A DNA stretch of 64,000 nt from Streptomyces rugosispiralis (GTDB lineage: Bacteria; Actinomycetota; Actinomycetes; Streptomycetales; Streptomycetaceae), in the NCBI RefSeq assembly GCF_024505145.1, contig NZ_JANIAA010000003.1, forward strand, positions 310,001 to 374,000. The letters are read 5' to 3'. Of the stretch, positions 27,206 through 35,918 are shown one piece after another; position 1 is the stretch's first letter, and every line of letters starts with the position of its first letter. A program made the translations under genes and the position numbers. Under the pieces are notes generated by a model. It was not told the origin of the DNA, did not search any database, and saw nothing but the letters and a program-made list of their open reading frames with translations.

Positions 27206-28270
27206 TCAGACGTTCAGATACGGGTAGTCGATGTACCCCTTGTCGGTGCCGCCGTAGTAGGTCGACTGGTCCGGTGTGTTGTACGGCCCGCCCGCGCGCA
27301 GCCGGGCCGGAAGGTCGGGGTTGGCGAGGAAGAGCGCCCCGAAGGACAGCATGTCGGCCGTACCGTCCTCGATGAGCGCGAGCTCCTCCGCGGTGGTGAA
27401 CCCGTCCGTCGCGGGGTTGAGGACGAGTGCTCCGGAGAACTCCTTGCGGAGGATGCCGGTCAGGTCGCGGGAGTCCTCGACCAGGTGCAGATAGGCGGGG
27501 CCGGTCTCGTTCAGGCGGCGGATCAGCGGGACGTACGTGGCCTCGAGGTCGGGCTCCTCGATGCCGTTGTAACGGATCCCGGGCGAGATCCGTATCCCGG
27601 TGCGCCGCGCTCCGACGGCCGCCGACACGGCCGCGACCACCTCGGCCGCGAACCGGATCCGGCCCTCGGCCGAACCACCCCACTCATCGGTGCGCAGATT
27701 GGAGCTGGGGGCCAGGAACTGGTGGATCAAGTAGCCGTAGGCGGCGTGCAGTTCGACCCCGTCGAACCCCGCCTCGATGGCGTTCCGTGCCGCCTGGGCG
27801 AAGTCCGCGATCGTCTCCCGCACCTCCTGGGAGGTCAGCTCGCGCGGGGTGGTGAAGTCCTTCATCCCGTCGGCGGTGAACAGCCGGCCGGGTGCGGCGA
27901 CGGCCGAGGGAGCGACCTGCATCAGCCCGTCGGGCAGCAGCCCGGGGTCACCGACCCTGCCGACGTGCGAGATCTGGGCGAAGACCGCCCCGCCCTCGGC
28001 GTGCACCGCGTCGGTGACGCGGCGCCAGGCGGCGATCTGCTCGGCGCTGTGCAGCCCCGGGGTGTGGGGGAAGCCCTGGCCGACCACGGACGGCTGCGAC
28101 CCCTCGGTGATGATCAGCCCGGCCGTGGCCCGCTGCGCGTAGTACGTGGCCATGGAGTCGGTGGCCGTATTGCCGGGCCCGAAGGCACGGGCGCGCCCCA
28201 TGGCGGGCATGACCAGGCGATTGCGGAGCCGCAGCCCGGCAAGGTCGATCGGATCGAAGGGTGTGGACAC
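27206..28270 (-). CDS. Old Yellow Enzyme-type NADH:flavin oxidoreductase (ene-reductase)
   Basis: 354 residues from GTG 28270, preceded by GGGAG at good spacing; upstream in-frame codons run through the tandem repeats and are unlikely to be translated. TIM barrel with FMN-binding features: LRNRLVMPAMGRARA, GLIITEGSQPS, the AQISHVGRV strand, GFDGVELHAAYGYLIHQFL with the HxxxGYL pair, and LFLANPDLPARL near the C-terminus. Reduces activated C=C bonds with NAD(P)H. Divergent from a MarR regulator; palindromes between them suggest induction by electrophiles via MarR. Confidence 0.92.
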   Translation of the reverse strand: MSTPFDPIDLAGLRLRNRLVMPAMGRARAFGPGNTATDSMATYYAQRATAGLIITEGSQPSVVGQGFPHTPGLHSAEQIAAWRRVTDAVHAEGGAVFAQISHVGRVGDPGLLPDGLMQVAPSAVAAPGRLFTADGMKDFTTPRELTSQEVRETIADFAQAARNAIEAGFDGVELHAAYGYLIHQFLAPSSNLRTDEWGGSAEGRIRFAAEVVAAVSAAVGARRTGIRISPGIRYNGIEEPDLEATYVPLIRRLNETGPAYLHLVEDSRDLTGILRKEFSGALVLNPATDGFTTAEELALIEDGTADMLSFGALFLANPDLPARLRAGGPYNTPDQSTYYGGTDKGYIDYPYLNV

Positions 28271-28283
28271 AACGGCTCCCGGG

Positions 28284-28351
28284 GTCGATGGGACATGGCG
28301 GTCGATGGGACACGACAGTCGATGGGGCATGACGGTCGATGGGGCACAACA
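28284..28351. repeat. Tandem array of four 17-bp repeats
   Basis: Four consecutive copies of GTCGATGGGACATGGCG-like units (28284, 28301, 28318, 28335), differing at a few positions, sit between the Old Yellow Enzyme start and the MarR operators. A fifth partial GTCGG follows. Confidence 0.9.
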
Positions 28352-28360
28352 GTCGGCAAC

Positions 28361-28386
28361 GAGATCATTGGGCGACCAACGATCTC
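28361..28386. promoter_or_regulatory. Probable MarR operator 1
   Basis: Inverted repeat GAGATCATTGG-GCGA-CCAACGATCTC with one mismatch in 11 bp, between the divergent oye and marR genes. The core ATTGG/CCAAC recurs in the second palindrome at 28411. Confidence 0.65.
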
Positions 28387-28410
28387 ACGGCGAAGCCACC
28401 ATAACCCATT

Positions 28411-28438
28411 CATTGGGTGGCCAATGATTGGTCGGCCA
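28411..28438. promoter_or_regulatory. Probable MarR operator 2
   Basis: CATTGG-GTGG-CCAATG (28411-28426) immediately followed by ATTGG-TCGG-CCA. It ends 16 bases before the marR ATG, so binding there would repress the regulator's own transcription. Confidence 0.65.
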
Positions 28439-28454
28439 CGATAGCCTTGCCACC

Positions 28455-28994
28455 ATGACCACAGAGCTCCCGCACAGCGACGCGGACGCCACGGAGGTCG
28501 GATACGGCGGCCACGTCAGCCAGACCCTGGCGCGGGTGTCCCGCCTGCACCGGCTCGCCGGGGGCAGGCTGCTGCGCCCGACCGGCCTCTGCTCCGGCCA
28601 GGAATTCCTGATGATGACCCTGTGGGACGCGGGATCGGTCCGGCAGTCCGAACTGGCGAGGGCGCTCGACCTGGACCCGTCGACCGTGACCCTGATGCTG
28701 CGGCGGCTGGAGCAGGGCGGGCATGTCACCCGCGCCCGCGATCCGCGGGACCGCCGCGTCATGCTCGTCCGGGCCTCGGAGCGGAGCTACGCCCTGCGAC
28801 CCCAGGTCGCGGCGGCCTGGGCGCGGCTGGAGGAGCACATCCTGGACGGGCTCGACGACGGGGAGCGCGAGGCCTTCGCCAGGATCCTCATGAAGGTCGA
28901 GAAGAACCTCGCCGCGGAAGAAGCGCAAGAGGCGGAAGAAGCGGGAGAAGCGGGAGAAGGCGGAGGGGACCCCGAGGACTCCGGGCGCTCCTAG
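28455..28994 (+). CDS. MarR-family transcriptional regulator
   Basis: 179 residues from ATG 28455; no clear ribosome binding site, so possibly a leaderless message. Winged helix: SVRQSELARALDLDPSTVTLMLRRLEQGG as recognition helix region, then TRARDPRDRRVMLVRASE as the wing with the typical DxRDxR. The C-terminal ~25 residues are a low-complexity Glu/Ala/Gly tail (EEAQEAEEAGEAGEGGG). Divergent from the Old Yellow Enzyme with palindromic ATTGG/CCAA sites between, the usual layout for a repressor of a detoxifying reductase. Confidence 0.92.
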   Translation: MTTELPHSDADATEVGYGGHVSQTLARVSRLHRLAGGRLLRPTGLCSGQEFLMMTLWDAGSVRQSELARALDLDPSTVTLMLRRLEQGGHVTRARDPRDRRVMLVRASERSYALRPQVAAAWARLEEHILDGLDDGEREAFARILMKVEKNLAAEEAQEAEEAGEAGEGGGDPEDSGRS

Positions 28995-28995
28995 A

Positions 28996-29436
28996 TCAGG
29001 CGTGGCGTGTCCACGAACCCAGCACCATCAGCGTCTTGGTGCCGGTGACCAGGCCGACGCGGCGCAGCCCGTCGATGACCTGCTGCAGATGCTCGATGTC
29101 CCGCACCCGGACGTGCACGAGGGCATCGGGGTCACCGGCGATGGTGAAGACGGCCTGCACCTCGGGAACCGTGTAGCAGGTGCGGACGATCTCCCCGACC
29201 GGTGTCGTACCGGTGTAGGACAGCTCCACGAACGCCTCGATGCCCCAGCCCAGCTTGGTGTGGTCGATCTGCACCGTGAAGCCCTTGATCACCCCGGTGT
29301 CCTTGAGCCGGTCCACCCGGCGCTTGACCGCGGCCACCGACAATCCCACCTCGGGTGCCATCTCGGAGAAGGTGCGCCGCCCGTCGTCGCGCAGCATGCG
29401 CAGCAACTGCCGGTCCACATCGTCGAACTCGGGCAT
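28996..29436 (-). CDS. Lrp/AsnC-family transcriptional regulator
   Basis: 146 residues from ATG 29436, with GGAGGG before it. N-terminal HTH (DRQLLRMLRDDGRRTFSEMA, VGLSVAAVKRRVDRLKDTGVI) and C-terminal RAM/AsnC ligand domain (VPEVQAVFTIAGDPDALVHV). Convergent with marR and divergent from the indolepyruvate:ferredoxin oxidoreductase gene; a 9-bp inverted repeat lies between. Lrp-type regulators next to such oxidoreductases usually respond to an aromatic or branched amino acid, so it probably controls the catabolic operon at 29622. Confidence 0.92.
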   Translation of the reverse strand: MPEFDDVDRQLLRMLRDDGRRTFSEMAPEVGLSVAAVKRRVDRLKDTGVIKGFTVQIDHTKLGWGIEAFVELSYTGTTPVGEIVRTCYTVPEVQAVFTIAGDPDALVHVRVRDIEHLQQVIDGLRRVGLVTGTKTLMVLGSWTRHA

Positions 29437-29483
29437 CGGCCCTCCACTCCGCGCCGCGCGCACCCGTGCGACCCGCACAGCGC

Positions 29484-29531
29484 ACGCAAACTCTTTTAGT
29501 CGGCCCAGCGAATTTCCCCGGCAGTTTGCGT
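29484..29531. promoter_or_regulatory. Putative Lrp operator
   Basis: ACGCAAACT at 29484-29492 and its perfect complement AGTTTGCGT at 29523-29531, 30 bases apart, in the locally AT-richer gap between the Lrp and oxidoreductase genes. About three to four helical turns separate the half-site centres, compatible with an octameric Lrp. A small palindrome CAAGTTACTTG follows near 29552. Confidence 0.55.
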
Positions 29532-29621
29532 CTTGTTCCGGATCCGCCGCAAGTTACTTGTGCTCCTTCGGAGGGTGTTGCTGTCCTTGAGCCGGACCCC
29601 AGATATGTCGAGGAGGCTCAC

Positions 29622-32600
29622 ATGAGCACCGACCCCGCCGCGGTTTCGCCCGATGCCCCCTACACCGCCCGCAGCGGCCGCGTGCTGATCTCCGGCATCC
29701 AGGCCCTGGTCCGGCTCACCCTCGAACAGCGCCGGCTGGACGAGGCGCGCGGTCTGGACACCCGCGCGTTCGTCTCCGGCTATCCGGGCTCACCGCTGGG
29801 CGGGGTCGATCTGGAGCTGGACCGGGCACGCCGCTTCCTCGACCCCGCCGGTGTGGTGTTCCGGCCGGGCCTCAACGAGGAGCTGGCCGCCACCGCCGTG
29901 GCCGGGACCCAGCTGCTGGGGCAGGTGCCCGGACGCCGCCACGAGGCGGTGACCGGGTTCTGGTACGGCAAGAACCCCGGTCTCGACCGCGCGGCCGACG
30001 CGATGCGGCACGGGACGGTGGCCGGTACGGCGGCGCTGGGCGGCGCGGTGGCCTGGATCGGCGACGACCCGGGCAGCAAGTCCTCGACCGTGCCCAGCTC
30101 CTGCGAACCGATGTGCCAGAGCCTGGCCATGCCCCTGCTCGCACCCGGCTCCGTACCCGAGATCCTCGAATTCGGGCTGCACGCCGTGGCCCTGTCCCGG
30201 GCCACCGGCCTCTGGGCCGGGCTGAAGATCGTCGCGGATATCGCGGACGCCTCGGCGGTCGTGGACCTGGACGCGCTCCGGCCCGACATCCCCGCCCCGC
30301 CCGCCGCCCCGCGCGGCGCGCCGCCCACCCTCGTCGGCCCCGCGTCCCGGGACGCCGAACACGACATGCTCACCCGCCGGCTGGACCTGGCACGCGCCTA
30401 CGCCCGTGCCGCCGGGCTGAACCGCATCACCTTCGGCGCCGCGCACGCCACCCTGGGCGTGGTCGCCTCCGGCACCTCGTACGCCGTGGTGCGGCGCGCC
30501 CTGGCCGACCTCGGCATCGGCGAGGCGGACATGGAGGCGCTCGGGGTGCGGCTGATCCGGCTGGCGATGCCGTTCCCCCTCTGCGACGAGGACCTGGTGG
30601 CCATGACCGGCGATCTGGAGCAGGTCCTGGTGGTCGAGGACAAGGTGCCCTTCCTCGAAGGGCACCTCAAGGCCGCCCTGTACGGCAGCGCCGACGCGCC
30701 CGTGGTGGTCGGCCGCCGCGGCGAGAACGGCCGGCCGCTGCTCACCGCCCGTGGCACCCTCGGGGCCGAGGACGTGGCCGAGGCCCTGGCCCGGCGCATC
30801 GGCCCGGACCGGCTGCCGCGGGCCGCGACCGCCCGGCTGGCCTCGCTGGCACCGCCGCCCGCGCCCCGGATCGCGCTGCCCACCGTATCGGCGCGCACCC
30901 CCTACTTCTGCTCCGGCTGCCCGCACAACACCTCCACCCGCACCGCCGACGACACCCTCGTCGGCGCGGGCATCGGCTGCCACGCCATGATCGCCCTCGA
31001 TGGCGCGGGCCGCGGCCATCAGATCGGGCTGACCCAGATGGGCGGCGAGGGCGCCCAGTGGATCGGCCTGGCCCCGTTCACCGACGACCGGCACTTCGTG
31101 CAGAACCTCGGCGACGGCACCTTCCATCACTCCGGCTCCCTCGCCATCCGCGCGGCGGTGGCCGCGGGCGTGACCATGACGTACAAGCTCCTTTACAACG
31201 ACGCCGTCGCGATGACGGGCGGTCAGCGGCCCGAGGGGCGGCTGGACGTCCCGGCGCTGACCCGCTGGCTCGCCCTGGAAGGCGTACGGAAGGTCGTGGT
31301 GACCACCGCGGCACCGGCCGACTACCGCGGCGTACGCCTCGACCCGATCGCCACGGTGCGCCACCGCGACGACCTGCCCGGGGCCGAGAAGGAGCTGGCC
31401 GCCACCGACGGCGTGACCGTGCTCATCCACGACGACCGCTGCGCCGCCGAGGAGCGGCGGCTGCGCAAGCGCGGTCAGCTGCCCACCCCCGCCGAGAAGG
31501 TGGTCATCAACGAGCGGGTCTGCGAGGGCTGCGGCGACTGCGGGGACGTGTCCACGTGTCTGTCGGTGCAGCCCGTGGACACCACCTTCGGCCGCAAGAC
31601 CCGGATCCACCAGGCGTCCTGCAACTCCGACTTCAGCTGTCTGAAGGGCGACTGCCCCTCCTTCCTCCTCGTCGAGCCGAAGACGACGAAGACAAAGACG
31701 AAGAAGGCGAAGATGGCCAAGGAGGCGAAGGTGGCGAAGGAGGCGAAGGGCACGCGGCCCCGTGCCGTCCCCCAGCCGCCCGTGGCCCTGACCGCGCCCA
31801 CCCCGGCGGTGGCCGGGAACAGCACACTGCTGCGGATGCCCGGCATCGGCGGCACCGGCGTCGTGACCGTCTCACAGATCCTGCAGCGGGCCGCCCATCT
31901 CGACGGCCGTTACGCGGCCGGACTGGAGCAGACGGGGCTGGCCCAGAAGGGCGGGCCCGTCGTCAGCGACGTACGGATCTCGGCCACCCCGGTCACCGGT
32001 GCCGTGCGGGCCTCCCGCGCGACCGCCGATGTGCTCATCGGCTTCGATCTGCTCGGGGCGGCCGCCGACACCAATCTGCGCATCGCCCGCCCCGGCCACA
32101 CCATCGCCGTCGTCAACTCCGCCATCGTCCCCACCGCGGCCATGGTGACCAACCGGGTCGTGGTGCCCGGCTCCCCGGACGACGCCCTGGAGCGGATCGA
32201 GTCGGCCACCCGCCCCGGGGACAACCTCTACCTCGACGCGCAGAGCATGGCCGAGGCCCTGTTCGGCGATCATATGCCGACCAACATGCTGCTGGTCGGA
32301 GCCGCCTTCCAGCACGGCTGCGTCCCGCTGACGGAAGACGCCATCGAGGGCGCGATCCGTCTGGGCGCCGCCGTGGAGAAGAACCTCGCGGCCTTCCGCT
32401 GGGGACGCGCCGCCGCCCTCGACCCCGAGGCCGTACGGCGCGCCCTCGCCACACCGGAACGGCCGGTCCTGGAGGTCACCCCCGAGGCGCACACCATCGC
32501 GGCCGCGGCCGCCCGGCCGGGAGCGCTCCAGGACACCATCGCCCTGCGCGCCGCCGACCTGATCGGCTATCAGGACCGGGCCTACGCCGAGCGGTACGCC

Positions 32601-33179
32601 ACCGAGGTGGAGGATGTCGCCGCGACGGCCCGGCGGCGGGCCGGTGACGAGGCGGGCGAGCGCATCGCCGTCGCCTACGCCGAGGGGCTGCACAGGCTCA
32701 TGGCCTACAAGGACGAGTACGAGGTGGCCCGGCTCCATCTGGACACCGTGGAACGGGCCAGGGTCGCGGACGAGTTCGGTGCCGACGCCGACGTCTCCGT
32801 CCTGCTGCACCCTCCGGCGCTGCGTGCGCTGGGCATGAAGCGCAAGATCCGGCTCCGCCGCACGGCGCCCGCCCTCTTCTCGCTCCTGCGCGCCCTGCGG
32901 CGGCTGCGGGGCACCCGGCTCGACCTGTTCGGATACGCCGAGGTCCGCCGTCAGGAGCGGGCGCTGATCGAGGAGTACCCGCGCCTGGTCCGTGACGCCC
33001 TCGCCCGGCTGACGCCCGGTAACGCCACCGCCGTGGAGGATCTGGTGCGGCTCGTCGAGGCCGTCCGCGGCTACGAGGACATCAAGCTGGCCCGGGTCGA
33101 GGAGTTCCGCGCCACGGCCCGCGCGGCCCTGGACGATCTGACCGCCACCGCCGACGCCCCCGCGGCCGTCTCCGTCTGA
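29622..33179 (+). CDS. Fused indolepyruvate:ferredoxin oxidoreductase family protein
   Basis: 1185 residues from ATG 29622, preceded by AGGAGG. One chain combines the N-terminal pyrimidine-binding and ThDP regions (residues ~15-680: AFVSGYPGSPLGGVDLEL, PYFCSGCPHNTST, GMGG-like TQMGGEGAQW, LLYNDAVAMTGGQ), a [4Fe-4S]-like cysteine group CEGCGDCGDVSTCLSVQPV near 630, and the gamma domain (~725-920, MPGIGGTGVVTVSQIL). A Lys/Ala-rich linker near residues 685-708 joins them. The reaction is oxidative decarboxylation of aryl- or branched 2-oxoacids to acyl-CoA with ferredoxin as acceptor. Followed by an acyl-CoA dehydrogenase, consistent with amino-acid breakdown. Confidence 0.93.
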   Translation: MSTDPAAVSPDAPYTARSGRVLISGIQALVRLTLEQRRLDEARGLDTRAFVSGYPGSPLGGVDLELDRARRFLDPAGVVFRPGLNEELAATAVAGTQLLGQVPGRRHEAVTGFWYGKNPGLDRAADAMRHGTVAGTAALGGAVAWIGDDPGSKSSTVPSSCEPMCQSLAMPLLAPGSVPEILEFGLHAVALSRATGLWAGLKIVADIADASAVVDLDALRPDIPAPPAAPRGAPPTLVGPASRDAEHDMLTRRLDLARAYARAAGLNRITFGAAHATLGVVASGTSYAVVRRALADLGIGEADMEALGVRLIRLAMPFPLCDEDLVAMTGDLEQVLVVEDKVPFLEGHLKAALYGSADAPVVVGRRGENGRPLLTARGTLGAEDVAEALARRIGPDRLPRAATARLASLAPPPAPRIALPTVSARTPYFCSGCPHNTSTRTADDTLVGAGIGCHAMIALDGAGRGHQIGLTQMGGEGAQWIGLAPFTDDRHFVQNLGDGTFHHSGSLAIRAAVAAGVTMTYKLLYNDAVAMTGGQRPEGRLDVPALTRWLALEGVRKVVVTTAAPADYRGVRLDPIATVRHRDDLPGAEKELAATDGVTVLIHDDRCAAEERRLRKRGQLPTPAEKVVINERVCEGCGDCGDVSTCLSVQPVDTTFGRKTRIHQASCNSDFSCLKGDCPSFLLVEPKTTKTKTKKAKMAKEAKVAKEAKGTRPRAVPQPPVALTAPTPAVAGNSTLLRMPGIGGTGVVTVSQILQRAAHLDGRYAAGLEQTGLAQKGGPVVSDVRISATPVTGAVRASRATADVLIGFDLLGAAADTNLRIARPGHTIAVVNSAIVPTAAMVTNRVVVPGSPDDALERIESATRPGDNLYLDAQSMAEALFGDHMPTNMLLVGAAFQHGCVPLTEDAIEGAIRLGAAVEKNLAAFRWGRAAALDPEAVRRALATPERPVLEVTPEAHTIAAAAARPGALQDTIALRAADLIGYQDRAYAERYATEVEDVAATARRRAGDEAGERIAVAYAEGLHRLMAYKDEYEVARLHLDTVERARVADEFGADADVSVLLHPPALRALGMKRKIRLRRTAPALFSLLRALRRLRGTRLDLFGYAEVRRQERALIEEYPRLVRDALARLTPGNATAVEDLVRLVEAVRGYEDIKLARVEEFRATARAALDDLTATADAPAAVSV

Positions 33180-33231
33180 CCCCGGCCCGCAGCACCTCGC
33201 CTCGCCCGTCCGCACCACAGGAGCGCCCCTC

Positions 33232-34371
33232 ATGCCCGTCGACCGCCTGCTGCCCACCCGTGAGGCCGAGGACCTGCTCGACCTCGTCCGCGAGATCGCC
33301 GACAAGGAGCTCGCCCTCCGTGTCGACGAGCACGAACGCACCGAGACCTATCCCGAGGGCCTGTTCCGCCTGCTGGGCGACGCCGGGCTGCTGGGCCTGC
33401 CCTACCCGGAGGAGTTCGGCGGGGGCGGCCAGCCCTACGAGGTCTACCTCCAGGTGCTGGAGGAGCTGGCCGCGCGCTGGGCCGCCGTCGCGATCGCCAC
33501 CAGCGTCCACACCCTCGCCGCCTTCCCCCTGCTCACCTTCGGCACCACCGAGCAGCGCGAACGCTGGGCGGAGGACATCCTCGGCGGCCGGCTCATCGGC
33601 GGGTACAGCCTGTCCGAGCCCCAGGCCGGGTCCGACGCGGCGGCCCTGACCTGCCGCGCCGAGAAGACCCCCGACGGCTACCGGATCAACGGCGCCAAGG
33701 CGTGGATCACCCACGGCGGCAAGGCGGACTTCTACGCCCTGTTCGCCCGCACCGGCCCCGGCAGCGACGGCATCTCCTGCTTCTTCGCGCCCGGCCACAC
33801 CGACGGCCTCACCTTCGGCCGGCCCGAGGAGAAGATGGGCCTGCACGCCATCCCCACCACCTCCGCCTTCTGGGACGACGCGCTGCTCGCCACCGACCGG
33901 CTCATCGGCGGCGAGGGCCAGGGGCTCCACATCGCCTTCAGCGCCCTGGACTCCGGCCGGCTGGGCGTCGCCGCCTGCGCCACCGGGCTCGCCCAGGCCG
34001 CCCTGGACGCCGCGGTCGGCTACGCCCACGAGCGCACCGCCTTCGGCCGCAGGATCATCGACCATCAGGGGCTCGGCTTCCTGCTGGCCGACATGGCCGC
34101 CGCGGTGGACTCCGCGCGTGCCACCTATCTGGACGCGGCCCGCCGCCGCGACCACGGGCGCCCGTACACCCGTCAGGCCAGCGTCGCCAAGCTGACGGCG
34201 ACCGACGCCGCCATGAAGGTGACCACGGACGCCGTCCAGGTCTTCGGCGGCTACGGCTACACCCGCGACTTCCCCGTGGAGCGCTTTATGCGCGAAGCGA
34301 AGATCATGCAGATCTTCGAGGGCACCAACCAGATCCAGCGGCTCATCATCAGCCGCCAGCTCGCCCCCTGA
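33232..34371 (+). CDS. Acyl-CoA dehydrogenase
   Basis: 379 residues, the normal size. LSEPQAGSDAAALTCRAE is the FAD/substrate signature; HERTAFGRRIIDHQGLGF and QVFGGYGYTRDFPVERFMREAKIMQIFEGTNQIQR (split into two known blocks) give the C-terminal signature with the catalytic Glu in IFEGTNQ. The start has AGGAG eight bases upstream. It lies 52 bp after the 2-oxoacid oxidoreductase and would desaturate the acyl-CoA formed there (isobutyryl-, isovaleryl- or aryl-acyl-CoA). Needs an ETF encoded elsewhere. Confidence 0.95.
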   Translation: MPVDRLLPTREAEDLLDLVREIADKELALRVDEHERTETYPEGLFRLLGDAGLLGLPYPEEFGGGGQPYEVYLQVLEELAARWAAVAIATSVHTLAAFPLLTFGTTEQRERWAEDILGGRLIGGYSLSEPQAGSDAAALTCRAEKTPDGYRINGAKAWITHGGKADFYALFARTGPGSDGISCFFAPGHTDGLTFGRPEEKMGLHAIPTTSAFWDDALLATDRLIGGEGQGLHIAFSALDSGRLGVAACATGLAQAALDAAVGYAHERTAFGRRIIDHQGLGFLLADMAAAVDSARATYLDAARRRDHGRPYTRQASVAKLTATDAAMKVTTDAVQVFGGYGYTRDFPVERFMREAKIMQIFEGTNQIQRLIISRQLAP

Positions 34372-34400
34372 CCGGCCCCTGACCGGCCCCTGATCGGCCC
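34365..34400 (+). repeat. 12-bp triplication at a gene end
   Basis: Three copies of a CCCTGACCGGCC-like unit, the first overlapping the stop codon of the acyl-CoA dehydrogenase gene. Confidence 0.7.
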
Positions 34401-34441
34401 CGTGACGGAATGTCGCACCCGGGCACGCCGGGACGCCGGTC

Positions 34442-35041
34442 ATGATGACCACCATGACATCGGTACGTGGAACGCGCGGGGCGCGAGCGCAGCAGCCGGG
34501 ATCAGGCCTTACGGCGGCGGTGACGGCGGTGCTGGCCGCTCTGACCGTGGCAGGTTGCGGCGGGTCGGACACGACCGACGGGGCTCCCTCGCACAGCGGG
34601 AACCCGTCGGAGTCCCGTTCCGCGCAGCCCTCGGGCAGCCCCTCCGGCAGCCCCTCGGGCGGTCTCGGCGCCTCGGCGAAACCGTCGGTGTCGGCGGCGG
34701 ACGGGCGTGACGTCGGCGCCTGCGCGGACGGCAACTGCGAGATCGCGGTGTCCGAGCGGGTGACGGTCCGCTTCAAGGGCCCGGCCGGTCCGGCCACGCT
34801 GACCGTGGACGAGCTCGGCCCGAACAAGGTCACGTACACGGTGGAGTCGGGCAGCAACCACTCCCAGGGCGGGACGAGCGGCCCCGGCCAGGGGTGCCTC
34901 ACCGTGCTGCGCGACCACGGCAGCAGCAACGTGTGCGGAAGGGTGAGCACCATGCGCCCGGCCGCCCAGCCCGGCGCCGTGGTGATCCTCATGGCCGCCG
35001 GGGAGAACGGCACGGCGACCCTGCGGATCGTGTCCAGGTGA
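34442..35041 (+). CDS. Putative lipoprotein of unknown function
   Basis: 199 residues (an ATG four codons downstream at 34454 is an alternative start). A signal peptide ends in the lipobox LTVAGC, so the mature protein is lipid-anchored outside the membrane. Residues ~40-80 are a Ser/Gly/Pro-rich spacer with PSGSPSGSPSGG. The C-terminal ~110 residues are a small beta-rich domain with CADGNCEIAVSERVTVRFKG, three or four further Cys-containing strands (GQGCLTVL, SSNVCGRV). Similar domains occur in many Streptomyces lipoproteins without a known role. Confidence 0.75.
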   Translation: MMTTMTSVRGTRGARAQQPGSGLTAAVTAVLAALTVAGCGGSDTTDGAPSHSGNPSESRSAQPSGSPSGSPSGGLGASAKPSVSAADGRDVGACADGNCEIAVSERVTVRFKGPAGPATLTVDELGPNKVTYTVESGSNHSQGGTSGPGQGCLTVLRDHGSSNVCGRVSTMRPAAQPGAVVILMAAGENGTATLRIVSR

Positions 35042-35093
35042 CCGGCCGCGGTGGTCAGCTCCCCACCGGCGGGCCTCCCGGGGAACGGGAGTG

Positions 35094-35918
35094 TCAGTTG
35101 AGGGTGTCGGGGTCCGGCCCGGTGCGCTGACCACGGTCGAGAGCGCCGATCGCCTCGATGTCCGCAGAGGTGAGGGTGAAGTCGAAGACGTCGATGTTCT
35201 CCCGGATGCGGGCCGGGGTCACGGACTTGGGGATCACGACGTTCCCCAACTGGAGGTGCCAGCGCAGGACCACCTGGGCGGGGGTCCTGCCGTGCCGCCG
35301 CGCGATCGCGGTGAGGGCGGGGTCCTCGAGAAGGGCGCCCTGGGCCAGCGGGCTCCACGCCTCGGTGGCGATGTCGTGCTGGGCGTGGAAGGCCCGCAGC
35401 TCCCCCTGCTGGAGGTAGGGGTGCAGCTCGACCTGGTTGAGGACCGGGACCACACCACTGTGGTCCAGCAGCCGCCGCAGATGGGCGGGCTGGAAGTTGG
35501 ACACGCCGATGGCGCGGGTGCGGCCGTCGGCCAGCAGCTTCTCCAGGGCGCGCCAGGTGTCCAGGTAGAGGTCGCGGGCGGGGGCCGGCCAGTGGATCAG
35601 GTAGAGGTCCACATAGTCGGTGCCGAGCTTGGCCAGGCTGGTGTCGAAGGCCGTGAGGGTGGAGTCGTAACCCTGGTCGGCGTTCCACAGCTTGGTGGTG
35701 AGGAACAGCTCCTCGCGGGGGACGCCGGACTCGGCCAGGGCACGGCCGACGCCGCCCTCGTTGCCGTAGATGGCCGCGGTGTCGATGGAGCGGTAGCCGG
35801 CCTCGATGGCGGAGAGCACCGCGCCGGTGGTCCGCTCGTCCTCCACCTGGAAGACGCCGAAGCCGAGCTGCGGGATCTCGAGGCCGGTGTGGAGGGTGAG
35901 GTTGGGTACGGAGGTCAT
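35094..35918 (-). CDS. Aldo-keto reductase
   Basis: 274 residues from ATG 35918. AKR5-like small enzyme: GLEIPQLGFGVFQV, GYRSIDTAAIYGNEGGVGRAL with Asp and catalytic Tyr, TTKLWNADQGYDSTL with catalytic Lys, VDLYLIHWPAP with the catalytic His, and VIPKSVTPARIRENIDVFDF for NADPH 2'-phosphate binding. Reduces aldehydes or ketones with NADPH. Its start overlaps the 3' end of a truncated HbpS/GlcG-like frame. Confidence 0.95.
   Translation of the reverse strand: MTSVPNLTLHTGLEIPQLGFGVFQVEDERTTGAVLSAIEAGYRSIDTAAIYGNEGGVGRALAESGVPREELFLTTKLWNADQGYDSTLTAFDTSLAKLGTDYVDLYLIHWPAPARDLYLDTWRALEKLLADGRTRAIGVSNFQPAHLRRLLDHSGVVPVLNQVELHPYLQQGELRAFHAQHDIATEAWSPLAQGALLEDPALTAIARRHGRTPAQVVLRWHLQLGNVVIPKSVTPARIRENIDVFDFTLTSADIEAIGALDRGQRTGPDPDTLN

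Noticed and set aside
28284..28351. CRISPR array
   Set aside because: Repeats are directly adjacent 17-bp units with no spacers and no cas genes.
33082..35688. Long - strand frame opposite acyl-CoA dehydrogenase and lipoprotein
   Set aside because: Opposite two genes with clear motifs and ribosome binding sites; no motifs of its own.
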